A stretch of 24,226 bases of DNA from Desulforapulum sp034007745 (GTDB taxonomy: Bacteria; Desulfobacterota; Desulfobacteria; Desulfobacterales; Desulfobacteraceae). The stretch spans positions 1 through 24,226 of the forward strand of contig JAVEQI010000038.1 in assembly GCA_034007745.1 (NCBI GenBank), given 5' to 3'. Below the pieces are notes generated by a model. That model made no database searches. It saw only the letters and a list, made by a program, of their open reading frames with translations, and had not been told where the DNA came from. Positions 16,109 through 23,872 of this stretch are shown here, piece after piece (position 1 is the stretch's first letter; every line of letters starts with the position of its first letter). The position numbers were made by a program, and so were the translations under genes.

Positions 16109-16382
16109 AGGATAGGTCCACGAAATTGCATCCTGTAACTTAAAGGTTAATATCTGCGCTCGGGGTTAGTTACTTTAATTACCTGGATCATCCCTACACG
16201 GTCAATTGAAAGCTGTCAAGATCTTTTTTTGTGTCAGGCACCAGACAAGGACACCCCATGGGATTTTTAGACCCAAAAAGAAACCATTGAGATTACAGAT
16301 AATTTTATGATATGTTTATCGATTAAGGATCGAAGAGCACAGGAACTATACTGATAGTCCCTTACTTAGGATAGGAAACTCT
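16109..16382. other. Divergent intergenic region between aro and thioesterase genes
   Basis: This region, together with the aro leader, makes up about 470 gene-free bases. It must hold the promoter of the thioesterase gene. A TTGAGA at about 16287 with TATGTT 18 bases later is a weak candidate. No RNA gene or repeat was recognised. Confidence 0.4.
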
Positions 16383-16889
16383 ATGAAAAATCAAGATTTC
16401 AAAAACGATGTCCCTGAAAACCTGGTGGAAATTCTGAACAACACCCTTGGAGGATTCAACCGGGCCATAGGATTGTACTTTACCGAGGCTACTCTTTCCA
16501 GGATTGTGGCAAAAGTTCCGGTCACCGAGACCATTTTTCAGCCCTATGGCCTTGTCCACGGTGGAGTTTACTCCTCAATCATCGAATCATTGTGCAGTGC
16601 CGGGGCTGCCATGAATGTTTTTGCAGAAGGCAAGAGTGCCGTTGGCATAGAAAACTCGACATCCTTTCTAAGGGCAGTACGCTCGGGGGTGCTGACAGGC
16701 ACGGCAGCCCCCTTGACCATGGGACGCCGTTCCCATGTGTGGGAGGCAGGGGTGTACGATGACCAGGGAAGGCTTGCGGCAACGGGGCGGGTTCGCCTCT
16801 TGATCCTTGAAGAGGACTCCAAGGCCGCAGGGTCAAAGGTGGAGCTTCCCCGTCAATGGGCCAGGGATCTTGGGAGAAAGAGACATTGA
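16383..16889 (+). CDS. PaaI-type hotdog-fold thioesterase
   Basis: This 168-aa cytoplasmic protein has a single hotdog domain (about 25-150). The PaaI signature is visible: PYGLVHGGVYSSIIESLCSAGA, where HGG and the following Glu (on the central helix) build the active site, followed by STSFLRAVRSGVLTGTAAPLTMGRRSHVWEAGVYDDQGRLAATG. These enzymes hydrolyse acyl- or aryl-CoA thioesters, for example in aromatic degradation or menaquinone synthesis. The natural substrate is not evident. AGGA lies 8 bases before the ATG. The next gene, an alpha/beta hydrolase, starts 51 bases later on the same strand, so a two-gene operon is likely. Confidence 0.88.
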   Translation: MKNQDFKNDVPENLVEILNNTLGGFNRAIGLYFTEATLSRIVAKVPVTETIFQPYGLVHGGVYSSIIESLCSAGAAMNVFAEGKSAVGIENSTSFLRAVRSGVLTGTAAPLTMGRRSHVWEAGVYDDQGRLAATGRVRLLILEEDSKAAGSKVELPRQWARDLGRKRH

Positions 16890-16940
16890 AGAAAGAAATC
16901 CCGGGGTAAATTTATAAACGCGGACTACCAGGGAGAAATA

Positions 16941-17795
16941 ATGACCTCCATGAACGACGGGATAGAGCAATCCATAACCAGAACCAACTTTGACATTTAT
17001 GGTGGCCAGGAAAGGCTTAAGGCACAACACCTTGCCACGGAACCGGGCATCAACAATGGGCCCACCCTAGTTTTTCTCCACGAGGGCCTTGGCAGCATTG
17101 CCCAGTGGAAAACGTTTCCTGTTGCCCTTTGCCGGACAACAGGGAGTCCTGGTTTTTTGTACGAACGGTTTGGATATGGAATGCCCGAAGCCCCTTCAAG
17201 TTCAGATTCAGACCCCGCTTCCACCCATGACTTAAGCCCCTGGCCCCTGGATTACCTTGAAAAGGAAGCCAGGATACTCGATGAGATCCTGGAGATCTGC
17301 AAGGTAAAAAATCCTGTTCTCATCGGCCACAGCGACGGAGGCACCATTGCCCTTATCCATGCTGCAATGCATTCGCAAAAATTGGTGGGTGTCATAACAG
17401 AGGCGGCCCATATATTTGTTGAAGAGGTCACAATAAAGGGAATATCCAGAGTTGTATCGGCCTATGAAAGGGGCGGTTTAAAAGAAAAGCTTGCCAGATA
17501 CCATGGAGGGAGGACCGACTCTGTATTCAGGCGATGGTCCGACAGATGGCTCGATCCCCGATTCAGATCCTGGAATATGAAAAATCTGCTTGGATCAATC
17601 ACCTGTCCCGTTCTCGTGATCCAGGGAGGGGAGGATGAATTTGCGACCCTTGCCCAGGTGGAGGAAATTAAAAACGGAGTGTCAGGACCGGTGAAAACAG
17701 CTGTCATTGATCGAACAAGGCACGTTCCCCATCTCCAGGCAGAGAAAAAGGTGCTCAGGGTGATGGGCGAATTCATCGCATCCCTGGACGTTTAG
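16941..17795 (+). CDS. Alpha/beta-fold hydrolase
   Basis: This 284-aa cytoplasmic enzyme has the canonical fold: LVFLHEGLGSIAQWKTFP (oxyanion-hole region after strand 3), a nucleophile elbow GHSDGG with Ser as catalytic residue, an acid in VLVIQGGEDEFA, and a catalytic His in RTRHVPHLQ. The HEGLGS version of the usual HG motif is typical of a subgroup often annotated as esterases or putative lactonases. There is no signal peptide. The start at 16941 has AGGGAG 6 bases upstream; a second Met follows three codons later. It is convergent with the UPF0316 gene, with only nine bases between the two stops. The substrate is unknown. Confidence 0.9.
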   Translation: MTSMNDGIEQSITRTNFDIYGGQERLKAQHLATEPGINNGPTLVFLHEGLGSIAQWKTFPVALCRTTGSPGFLYERFGYGMPEAPSSSDSDPASTHDLSPWPLDYLEKEARILDEILEICKVKNPVLIGHSDGGTIALIHAAMHSQKLVGVITEAAHIFVEEVTIKGISRVVSAYERGGLKEKLARYHGGRTDSVFRRWSDRWLDPRFRSWNMKNLLGSITCPVLVIQGGEDEFATLAQVEEIKNGVSGPVKTAVIDRTRHVPHLQAEKKVLRVMGEFIASLDV

Positions 17796-17804
17796 GAAGC
17801 TTAG

Positions 17805-18365
17805 CTATTTTTTCTTACCCCGACTTCTCCAGCCGCCCATGGGACTGCTGAGGGGTTTCAATACATGGCTCATGTCCCGGGCCTGCTCTATGATATAAAA
17901 GACCTTGGGATCTATTTTTTTGACCTCGGGCAGAATCCACCTTAATTTCCTCCGGCTGCATGCAAGATAAAGCTCACTGATAGGCCCCTGCATTCCCTCA
18001 CCCACATACACCGTGACAGGCAGTCCCTTTGCCCTTAAGAATTCTGCCATTTCATGGCCTGCACTCCTTGTCAGCAGCTTCAAAATAATAATACCAAAGG
18101 CCAGCCTGCGCTCAACAAGAATGCCAACTACGTTCCCTGTCGCATATCCAAAGGAATAAAAAGCAATGAGAATCGGCTGTTCATTGATCTGGTTGAGGAC
18201 TGTGTTCACCACAAGAAGCCAGATGGTTATTTCAAACAGGGCCAGCACAAATGCGATAACGGTTTTTCCCTGAACGGTCATGATTGTTCGCATGGTCCCT
18301 AGGGAGACATCGCACATCCTTGCAAAAAAAACGAACAGCCCGGTTAAGAGTATATTAAATTCCAT
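17805..18365 (-). CDS. UPF0316 membrane protein (DUF5698 and DUF2179 domains)
   Basis: This 186-aa inner-membrane protein has three N-terminal helices (residues about 3-22, 33-52 and 57-85) and a cytoplasmic C-terminal DUF2179-like domain (about 95-175). Family landmarks are FVFFARMCDVSLGTMRTIMTVQG near the start, FYSFGYATGNVVGI and KLRWILPEVKKIDPKVFYIIEQ. The function of this family is unknown. The frame is open to 18467, but the start at 18365 is chosen because the family begins MxFN-like at a membrane helix and AAGGTG lies 5 bases upstream. It lies downstream of the sigma-54 regulator with a 150-base gap, so co-transcription is uncertain. Confidence 0.87.
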   Translation of the reverse strand: MEFNILLTGLFVFFARMCDVSLGTMRTIMTVQGKTVIAFVLALFEITIWLLVVNTVLNQINEQPILIAFYSFGYATGNVVGILVERRLAFGIIILKLLTRSAGHEMAEFLRAKGLPVTVYVGEGMQGPISELYLACSRRKLRWILPEVKKIDPKVFYIIEQARDMSHVLKPLSSPMGGWRSRGKKK

Positions 18366-18519
18366 AGTGCACCTTAGGTACCAAGTTAAATCAAGCGATA
18401 AAAATACAACCCTGGACTGAGCGACAAAAGCAGGGCATAGAATAGTAGCTTGTCCCTCAAAACACAAGAGTCAACCAAATTTGGTAAACTGTTTTCGTCA
18501 GTCAGACAGGGTAAGATGT

Positions 18520-19908
18520 TTAGATACCCAGATCCCGCTGGAGATCAATGCCATGTTTTTTAATGCGTTTCCACACAGTGACCCGGCTGATCCCAAGTAT
18601 ATGCGCCGCCCGGGTTTGGTTCCTGCCAGAGGATTTGAGTGCCTGGATCAGCTCGGTGCGTTCATTTTCTGATGATGGTATCACAGCGTTGTCGGTACAG
18701 ATCGATTTTTTTTTATTTTCAGGATCGGTACAGGCAATAACTCTCTCCGGAAGATGCTCCGGGCCGATACTCCTGCCATTACAGAGAACAAAAGCGTATT
18801 CCACTGCATTTCTCACCTCCCGCACGTTTCCCGGCCAATAATAGGCCATCATTCGCCGCATGGCTTCTGGGGTGAATCCCAGAATATTTTTCTTTGTTCT
18901 CCGGGCATTGACAGTGACAAAGTGCTGGGCAATGAGGGGAATGTCCTCCAGGCGACGACCCAGTGAAGGGCATCTAATGGGAAAAACATTGATCCGGAAG
19001 AACAGATCTTCCCTGAAGGTGTTCTCCTGGATCAGCTGTTCCAGGTCCCTGTTGGTGGCAGTTATGATGCGGACATCCACATCAATGGGGACGTTGTCTC
19101 CCACCTTTTCAATTTTTTTTTCTTCCAGTACCCGCAGTAATTTGACCTGGATGGACAAAGGAATATCTCCGATCTCATCAAGAAATATGGAGCCGCCGTG
19201 GGCCGCCTCAAACCGGCCGATCCGATCCCGATTGGCACCGGTATAGGCCCCTTTGACATGGCCGAAGAGCTCACTTTCCAGGAGGCTTTCGTTGAGGGCT
19301 GCGCAATTGACCTTTATAAAGGGTTTGTCCTTTCTCACCCCTATATCGTGTATTGCCCGGGCTACAAGTTCTTTTCCTGTACCGCTTTGGCCCAGTATCA
19401 TCACCGGGGTTTCAGTGGCGGCCACATTTTCGATCAGCTCAAATAGGGATTCCATCACCGGGCTCCTGCCGACGATACCGTGGAATCCATCATCTAAAAG
19501 ATAGGTTTTTTTTAATGAGATCAATTCGTTTTCAAATTTAATGTTGTCTGAAATATCCTTCAGGGTCTCCACTGCACCAACAATCTTTCCATCATCATCG
19601 TAGAAAACCGTTGCGCTTTTGAGGATCTGGACCGACCGGTTGTCCTTGTGGGTAATCAGACATTTTTTATCCCGGATCAATCCGCTGGAAAAGAGGGTAC
19701 ACCATTCTTTGCCCCTGCCTGCTCCAAGGATCCGGCAACCGGTACAGTTGAGTATCCGGCATGATGTGCCAATGAGTTCTTCGCTTTTATAGCCGGTCAT
19801 GAGAAGAGCGGTGCTGTTGGCGGCCATGATATTTCCCCCGGGGTCCACGATGATGACCCCATCCTGAACGGATTCGATGATGGTTTGCCAATGTTTTCCG
19901 ATATCCAT
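18520..19908 (-). CDS. Sigma-54-dependent activator with cysteine-bearing PAS domain and Fis-type HTH
   Basis: This 462-aa bacterial enhancer-binding protein has a PAS sensor (about 5-125), an AAA+ domain (about 140-375) and a Fis-like DNA-binding helix-turn-helix (about 415-458, ILGISRVTVWKRIKKHG). Walker A is GQSGTGKE, the sigma-54 loop is GAYTGA (the tolerated F-to-Y form of GAFTGA) and Walker B is GGSIFLDEIGD, with the sensor II region YYWPGNVREVRN. The PAS segment carries Cys50, Cys55, Cys58 and Cys70 (C-X4-C-X2-C-X11-C), suggesting redox, metal or haem sensing. It is divergent from the cytochrome operon and almost certainly activates it through the sigma-54 promoter at 20077. There is no receiver domain, so it probably senses a signal directly. 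A GGAGGAG site precedes the ATG. Confidence 0.94.
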   Translation of the reverse strand: MDIGKHWQTIIESVQDGVIIVDPGGNIMAANSTALLMTGYKSEELIGTSCRILNCTGCRILGAGRGKEWCTLFSSGLIRDKKCLITHKDNRSVQILKSATVFYDDDGKIVGAVETLKDISDNIKFENELISLKKTYLLDDGFHGIVGRSPVMESLFELIENVAATETPVMILGQSGTGKELVARAIHDIGVRKDKPFIKVNCAALNESLLESELFGHVKGAYTGANRDRIGRFEAAHGGSIFLDEIGDIPLSIQVKLLRVLEEKKIEKVGDNVPIDVDVRIITATNRDLEQLIQENTFREDLFFRINVFPIRCPSLGRRLEDIPLIAQHFVTVNARRTKKNILGFTPEAMRRMMAYYWPGNVREVRNAVEYAFVLCNGRSIGPEHLPERVIACTDPENKKKSICTDNAVIPSSENERTELIQALKSSGRNQTRAAHILGISRVTVWKRIKKHGIDLQRDLGI

Positions 19909-19923
19909 TGTTCTCCTCCCATA

Positions 19924-19979
19924 TGTTAACGTGTTAACGTATTAACAATGGCATTAACACATTCGTATACGATTAACAA
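19924..19979. promoter_or_regulatory. Cluster of TTAAC dyads, probable enhancer (UAS) for the activator
   Basis: TGTTAAC occurs at 19924 and again at 19932 (8-bp period). TGTTAACGTATTAACA (19932-19947) is a perfect 6-4-6 dyad. GTGTTAA (19931) and TTAACAC (19954) form a wider dyad, ATTAACA recurs at 19972-19978, and TCGTATACGA (19963-19972) is a perfect palindrome. The cluster lies 100-150 bases upstream of the sigma-54 promoter, the normal enhancer distance, and next to the activator start, so autoregulation is also possible. Confidence 0.65.
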
Positions 19980-20076
19980 TTCCGTTTTCTCTTTCGCGAT
20001 AGCCTCTATTTTCAAAATGCATAAAAATCCTTGTACGACAGTGCTTTTAACGCTTAATGATCCCTCAGAACTGTTC

Positions 20077-20093
20077 TGGCATGCACCTTGCAT
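20077..20093 (+). promoter_or_regulatory. Sigma-54 (RpoN) promoter of the rhodanese-cytochrome operon
   Basis: TGGCATG-CACC-TTGCAT matches the -24/-12 consensus (TGGCACG-N4-TTGCW) at all but one base and has exact GG-to-GC spacing. Transcription would start near 20103, about 24 bases before the rhodanese ATG. The neighbouring divergent gene is a sigma-54 activator. Confidence 0.88.
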
Positions 20094-20126
20094 TTCAGGA
20101 GAGTAAACTATAAGGAGATAAAAACA

Positions 20127-20936
20127 ATGAAAAAACCATTGAGAACACCCTGTATGGCTGTCATTGTCCTTCTGGCAGTCATCATCTCTGGATACGCCTT
20201 CCAGGGAAATGCAGCAGATACCACCAGCCAGGAAGCGCCTTCATGGTACTATCACTCCATTGTTGATGTGAAGTTTGTCAAGGATCATACCGGCATGCCA
20301 ATGCCTGACCATGTCATGCTCATTGATGCAAGACCCTATAAACCAAAGTATGTAAAAGGCCATATCCCGGGGGCAGTGAATATTCCTGACAGCGAGTTTG
20401 ACAAGCATATTGATCTGCTTCCAGCAGACAAAAGTGCTCTGCTGATTTACTACTGTGAAGGAATAGAGTGCAAACTAAGCCACAAATCCGCCCAAAAAGC
20501 TGAAAAGCTTGGATACACCAATGTAAAGGTGTTTGCCAAAGGATATCCAGAATGGAAAAAGGCCTTTGGGGCGTCAACAACCTTAACGGTAAAAGCCGGT
20601 GAGGTAGAAGGCAGCATGGACATTGCCATGTTTGAGGACCTGCTGGCCAATTCACCCGAAGCCATGATGATCATAGATGTTCGGGATAAAGATGAGTTTG
20701 ATAAAGGCGCCTTTACGGGCTCAGTGCACATTCCAGTGGATGATCTGGAAAATAAGATCAAAGATCTGCCCACAGATAAGCTCATCGTATATGTCTGCTC
20801 CACCGGAGCCAGAAGCGGGGAAGGATACTACATGACCAAGGATGTGCGGCCCTCTTTAAAAGATGTCTACTACCTTGAAGCTGGTTGCTCATTTAACGAA
20901 GACGGCTCCTATGAAATCAAAAAGACCGAAGGGTAA
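20127..20936 (+). CDS. Exported tandem-rhodanese protein
   Basis: This 269-aa protein has an N-terminal signal peptide (hydrophobic core about 10-22, then cleavage before AADTTSQ), so it is periplasmic. It carries two rhodanese domains. The first (about 42-148) has LIDARP, KGHIPGAVNIP and an active-site loop YYCEGIECKLSH with Cys110. The second (about 163-262) has IIDVRDKDEFDKGAFTGSVHIPV and VCSTGARSGE with Cys224. Both catalytic cysteines are retained, so both domains could carry persulfide and transfer sulfane sulfur. The frame is open from 20088, but ATG 20127 is chosen because AAGGAG precedes it and it follows the sigma-54 start. It leads the operon with the DsrH-like and cytochrome genes, which points to sulfur-compound metabolism. 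Confidence 0.92.
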   Translation: MKKPLRTPCMAVIVLLAVIISGYAFQGNAADTTSQEAPSWYYHSIVDVKFVKDHTGMPMPDHVMLIDARPYKPKYVKGHIPGAVNIPDSEFDKHIDLLPADKSALLIYYCEGIECKLSHKSAQKAEKLGYTNVKVFAKGYPEWKKAFGASTTLTVKAGEVEGSMDIAMFEDLLANSPEAMMIIDVRDKDEFDKGAFTGSVHIPVDDLENKIKDLPTDKLIVYVCSTGARSGEGYYMTKDVRPSLKDVYYLEAGCSFNEDGSYEIKKTEG

Positions 20937-20967
20937 GCCCCTTTAAGATTTTGATCTGGAGTGAAGA

Positions 20968-21141
20968 GTGAAGATTCTGCATATACTGAAAACCCGTCCC
21001 GATGAAGCAATGCGGGAGCTGTTTGAGGAGATTTCCAGGAACAGTGTGGTTTCGGTAGTGGAACTCTACGATCCAAACATTGACTGGCAGAGCCTGGTCA
21101 ATGACATTTTAAATCATGACCAGGTTATCTACTGGGAATAA
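20968..21141 (+). CDS. Small 57-aa protein, possibly DsrH/TusB-like
   Basis: The 57-aa protein starts with GTG at 20968, with GGAG 6 bases upstream. It begins MKILHILKTRPDEAMRELF and ends HDQVIYWE. The KILHIL strand, the internal VVSVVELYD strand and the VNDILNHDQVIYW end resemble the compact alpha/beta fold of the DsrE/DsrH/TusB family, which move persulfide sulfur. However, it is shorter than TusB (about 95 aa) and has no Cys, so the assignment is tentative. It lies between the rhodanese and cytochrome-like genes, 31 bases after the first and 15 before the second, with no frameshift, so it is a genuine operon member. It falls below common ORF length cut-offs and could be missed by annotation. 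Confidence 0.7.
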   Translation: MKILHILKTRPDEAMRELFEEISRNSVVSVVELYDPNIDWQSLVNDILNHDQVIYWE

Positions 21142-21156
21142 CAAGGAGAAAAAACG

Positions 21157-21516
21157 ATGTGTAAAAAGATAGGTGTTTCCATGCTGGCCATTTTGTTCAT
21201 ATTAGGCTTTATTACCGTTTCCTTTGCAGCGGACGATGGTCCCGGCGGCAACAAGAGAAAGGGGAAATATACCTACAGAAAAGTGTACACGGCATGTTTT
21301 GAGAGGAGTGAGAGTGAGGTGAGCGAGGCAAAGCCCCCCATCAATCCCAGCGATAAGACCATGGCCCAGTGGAAGCAGGTATTTGAAACCAAAGATTTTT
21401 CTGAGTTCAAGTGCGCTCCGGAGTGGGATGCTTTGAGTGATGAAGATCTCCTTGATATCTATTCGTATCTCTACGGGTATGCCGCAGATTCTTCCTCCCC
21501 TGCGACCTGTAAATAA
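21157..21516 (+). CDS. Small exported cytochrome-c-like protein lacking a haem motif
   Basis: This 119-aa protein has a signal peptide (cleavage after VSFAA, about residue 25). The mature part resembles a small class I cytochrome c: a GGNKRKGKYTYRK opening, the place where CxxCH should sit reading YTACF (44-48), a PPINPSDKTMAQWKQVF segment, and a C-terminal helix LSDEDLLDIYSYLYGYA that is typical of monohaem cytochromes. The first haem Cys is replaced by Tyr and the His by Phe, so covalent haem binding should be lost. A degenerate haemless partner protein is the likely reading. Cys47, Cys86 and Cys118 remain. It is preceded by AAGGAG and lies 68 bases before the octahaem cytochrome. The function is unknown; a docking or thiol role is possible. 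Confidence 0.75.
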   Translation: MCKKIGVSMLAILFILGFITVSFAADDGPGGNKRKGKYTYRKVYTACFERSESEVSEAKPPINPSDKTMAQWKQVFETKDFSEFKCAPEWDALSDEDLLDIYSYLYGYAADSSSPATCK

Positions 21517-21584
21517 TCCTGTTGCTCTCTCGCCTGCTACCTTTGAGTGCCAGGCTTTTTTGAACATACGAATTGGAGGTCTGA

Positions 21585-23225
21585 ATGGCAAGAATGATAA
21601 TTCCCAGAGTATTGTTGCCCCTATTGGTGGCAGCTTTTTTATCGCTGGCCAGTCCGCCGTTTTTCACCGGAGCTGCCTCGGATCCGAGGGATGACGAGGC
21701 CCCTGGGCGAAAACTTGCAAAACAGGCGGTCAAGCGCGACAAAAGATGGAGTACCACGGACCACACCACCCACGAGGCATTGAAAAAGCCTTTCATGTCC
21801 GGTGAAGAGGTGACCCAGGCGTGCCTTTCCTGTCATTCTGAGGCAGCAGAGCAGTTTCACCAAACCATCCACTGGACCTGGCTTGCATCGGGCAGCAAAG
21901 ACGATATTACTTACGGAAAAGCCGGGTATTCGGTGAACAACTTCTGTATCTCCGCCAATGCCATGGAGGACAAGGCCTGCCTTAAATGCCATACCGGCTG
22001 GAACGGGGTGGAGGAGGGGATCAACTGCCTGAAGTGCCACGGCATGGAAAAATTCAACTATTCCGAAGCATTTACCGACATCCAGGCATTTGTCCGGGAT
22101 GATGATCCCGAGACCCTGAAGATTATGGCGGAGATTCAAAAAGAAGTCTCTTCAGCAGTGGGTAAAATCGGTCTTCCCGGTCGCAGTAACTGCGGCGAGT
22201 GTCATTTCAAGGGCGGTGGTGGTGATGGGGTAAAGCACGGTGATCTGGACACCTCCCTCATGAAGCCCAACAAGGCTCTGGACGTGCACATGGGAATTGA
22301 TGGCGAAAATTTCACCTGTACCCGGTGCCATACCACCACCAACCATAACATTGCCGGCCGGATTTATACTAATCCTGCAGTGGAGAAAACCCAGAGCCTC
22401 CTGGAGGATGATCTGGCACCCAAAATCACCTGTGTCTCCTGCCACAGTGATGCCCCCCATACCAACGATTCCAAGATGAATGATCACACAGATGAAGTCT
22501 CCTGCCAGGCTTGTCACATTCCCGAATACGCAAGGGTTAATCCCACCAAGATGAGCTGGGACTGGAGCAGGGCCGGTGACTTGAAAGATGGAAAGCCCTA
22601 CAATGTCACGGGAGACCTGGGAAAGGACATCTACCAATCCATCAAGGGGGAGATGGTCTGGGATAAAAACGTAGTCCCTGAATACTTCTGGTCCAACGGC
22701 ACACAGACCAGTGCCACGGCAAAGGATGTCATTGATCCGGCCACGGTCGTGAAAGTCAGCCATCCAGTGGGTGATGGATCTGATCCAGACTCGCGCATCT
22801 ATCCCTTTAAGATCCATCGCGGCAGACAACCTTACGACAAGGTGCATAAAACCCTGCTGACACCACTTCTGTCCGGAGATAAAGGATATTGGACCACCTT
22901 TGACTGGAACGAGGCCATTTCCTTAGGCAATGCAAGCCTCAATCTGCCCTTTTCGGGTGAGTTCGATTTTGTGGAAACCACCTACGCCTTTCCCATCACC
23001 CATATGGTGGCCCCGAAAACCCAGGCCCTGGCCTGCATTAAATGCCACACACGTGACACAGGTCGTCTGGCCAATCTGACCGGATTTTACATGCCCGGAA
23101 GGGACAGGGTCAGGCTTGTGGACTCACTTGGATGGCTCATTGTCCTGGGTTCCCTGGGGGGTGTCGGACTCCATGGGCTGGGCCGATTTTTTACCAGGAA
23201 CGGAAGGAGAGACAGCAATGAATGA
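21585..23225 (+). CDS. Octahaem c-type cytochrome, tetrathionate reductase (OTR) family
   Basis: This 546-aa exported protein has a signal peptide (residues 1-31) and eight CxxCH motifs at residues 80, 132, 148, 203, 245, 283, 307 and 484. Number, spacing (a long gap before the last haem) and surrounding sequence match the octahaem tetrathionate reductase family typified by Shewanella oneidensis OTR. That enzyme reduces tetrathionate, nitrite and hydroxylamine in vitro at a haem with lysine as axial ligand. The true physiological substrate is unsettled. The C-terminus has a hydrophobic helix (about 512-532, VDSLGWLIVLGSLGGVGL) that should anchor the enzyme to the inner membrane next to the following b-type cytochrome. 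The stop overlaps the start of that gene by eight bases. GGAGG precedes the ATG. Confidence 0.93.
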   Translation: MARMIIPRVLLPLLVAAFLSLASPPFFTGAASDPRDDEAPGRKLAKQAVKRDKRWSTTDHTTHEALKKPFMSGEEVTQACLSCHSEAAEQFHQTIHWTWLASGSKDDITYGKAGYSVNNFCISANAMEDKACLKCHTGWNGVEEGINCLKCHGMEKFNYSEAFTDIQAFVRDDDPETLKIMAEIQKEVSSAVGKIGLPGRSNCGECHFKGGGGDGVKHGDLDTSLMKPNKALDVHMGIDGENFTCTRCHTTTNHNIAGRIYTNPAVEKTQSLLEDDLAPKITCVSCHSDAPHTNDSKMNDHTDEVSCQACHIPEYARVNPTKMSWDWSRAGDLKDGKPYNVTGDLGKDIYQSIKGEMVWDKNVVPEYFWSNGTQTSATAKDVIDPATVVKVSHPVGDGSDPDSRIYPFKIHRGRQPYDKVHKTLLTPLLSGDKGYWTTFDWNEAISLGNASLNLPFSGEFDFVETTYAFPITHMVAPKTQALACIKCHTRDTGRLANLTGFYMPGRDRVRLVDSLGWLIVLGSLGGVGLHGLGRFFTRNGRRDSNE

Positions 23226-23862
23226 AAAAAAAATCATTAAAATATATCTCTATACTCGGTTTGAAAGATTCTGGCACTGGCTCCAGGCGCTGATGATAAT
23301 TGCCCTTATCATTACCGGGCTGGAGGTCCACGGCACCTATTCCCTGCTGGGATTTCAACGGGCCGTCAACATCCACAACTTCATCGGGCTCTCCTGGCTG
23401 GTACTGTTTGCCTTTTTCGTCTTCTGGCTCTTTACCACCGGGGAGTGGAGACAGTATATCCCCACCACCAAAAAGCTGTTTGCCGTGATGATGTATTATG
23501 CCCGGGGTATCTTCCAGGGAAAGCCCCATCCGGTTGAAAAGTCCCCCGGTGCCAAACACAACCCCCTGCAGCGCTTGACCTATCTGGGACTGTCGGCACT
23601 GCTGCTACCCCTGCAGATGGTGACCGGGCTCCTGTACTACACCTGGAACAGCTGGGCTTGGATGAACATACCTCTGGCGCCGGTGGCCTTGCTCCATACG
23701 CTGCTTGCGTTCATGCTGGTCTCTTTTCTCCTGGTTCATGTGTATATGACCACCACGGGCCACTCCCTTTTCAGCCACATCTCCGGCATGATCACAGGTT
23801 GGGAGGAGATTTATGATACCACCCGGGTGGAAGAGTGGGAGCTGCCTGGGAAACGAAAATAA
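23218..23862 (+). CDS. Di-haem b-type cytochrome, quinol-linked membrane subunit
   Basis: This 214-aa inner-membrane protein has four helices (about 20-38, 53-72, 120-140 and 155-178). It belongs to the cytochrome b561/nickel-hydrogenase cytochrome b family (as in thiosulfate reductase subunit PhsC and formate dehydrogenase gamma). Histidines 20, 53, 160 and 174 sit in helices in the family's pattern (WHW, IHNFIG, HTLLAF, LLVHVY) and would hold two haems b. It should oxidise menaquinol and pass electrons to the octahaem cytochrome. The start ATG at 23218 is preferred over the longer open frame because GGAAGGAGA precedes it and it overlaps the OTR stop, a sign of translational coupling. It is the last gene of the operon. 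Confidence 0.93.
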   Translation: MNEKKIIKIYLYTRFERFWHWLQALMIIALIITGLEVHGTYSLLGFQRAVNIHNFIGLSWLVLFAFFVFWLFTTGEWRQYIPTTKKLFAVMMYYARGIFQGKPHPVEKSPGAKHNPLQRLTYLGLSALLLPLQMVTGLLYYTWNSWAWMNIPLAPVALLHTLLAFMLVSFLLVHVYMTTTGHSLFSHISGMITGWEEIYDTTRVEEWELPGKRK

Positions 23863-23872
23863 TACTTTGGTT

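Noticed and set aside
18474..18485. Palindrome ACCAAATTTGGT near the end of the sigma-54 regulator
   Set aside because: It is short and AT-rich with no T-run or nearby start codon that would support an operator or terminator.
22152..22847. 231-codon minus-strand frame opposite the octahaem cytochrome
   Set aside because: It is antisense to a gene with eight intact haem motifs and has no domain or ribosome binding site.
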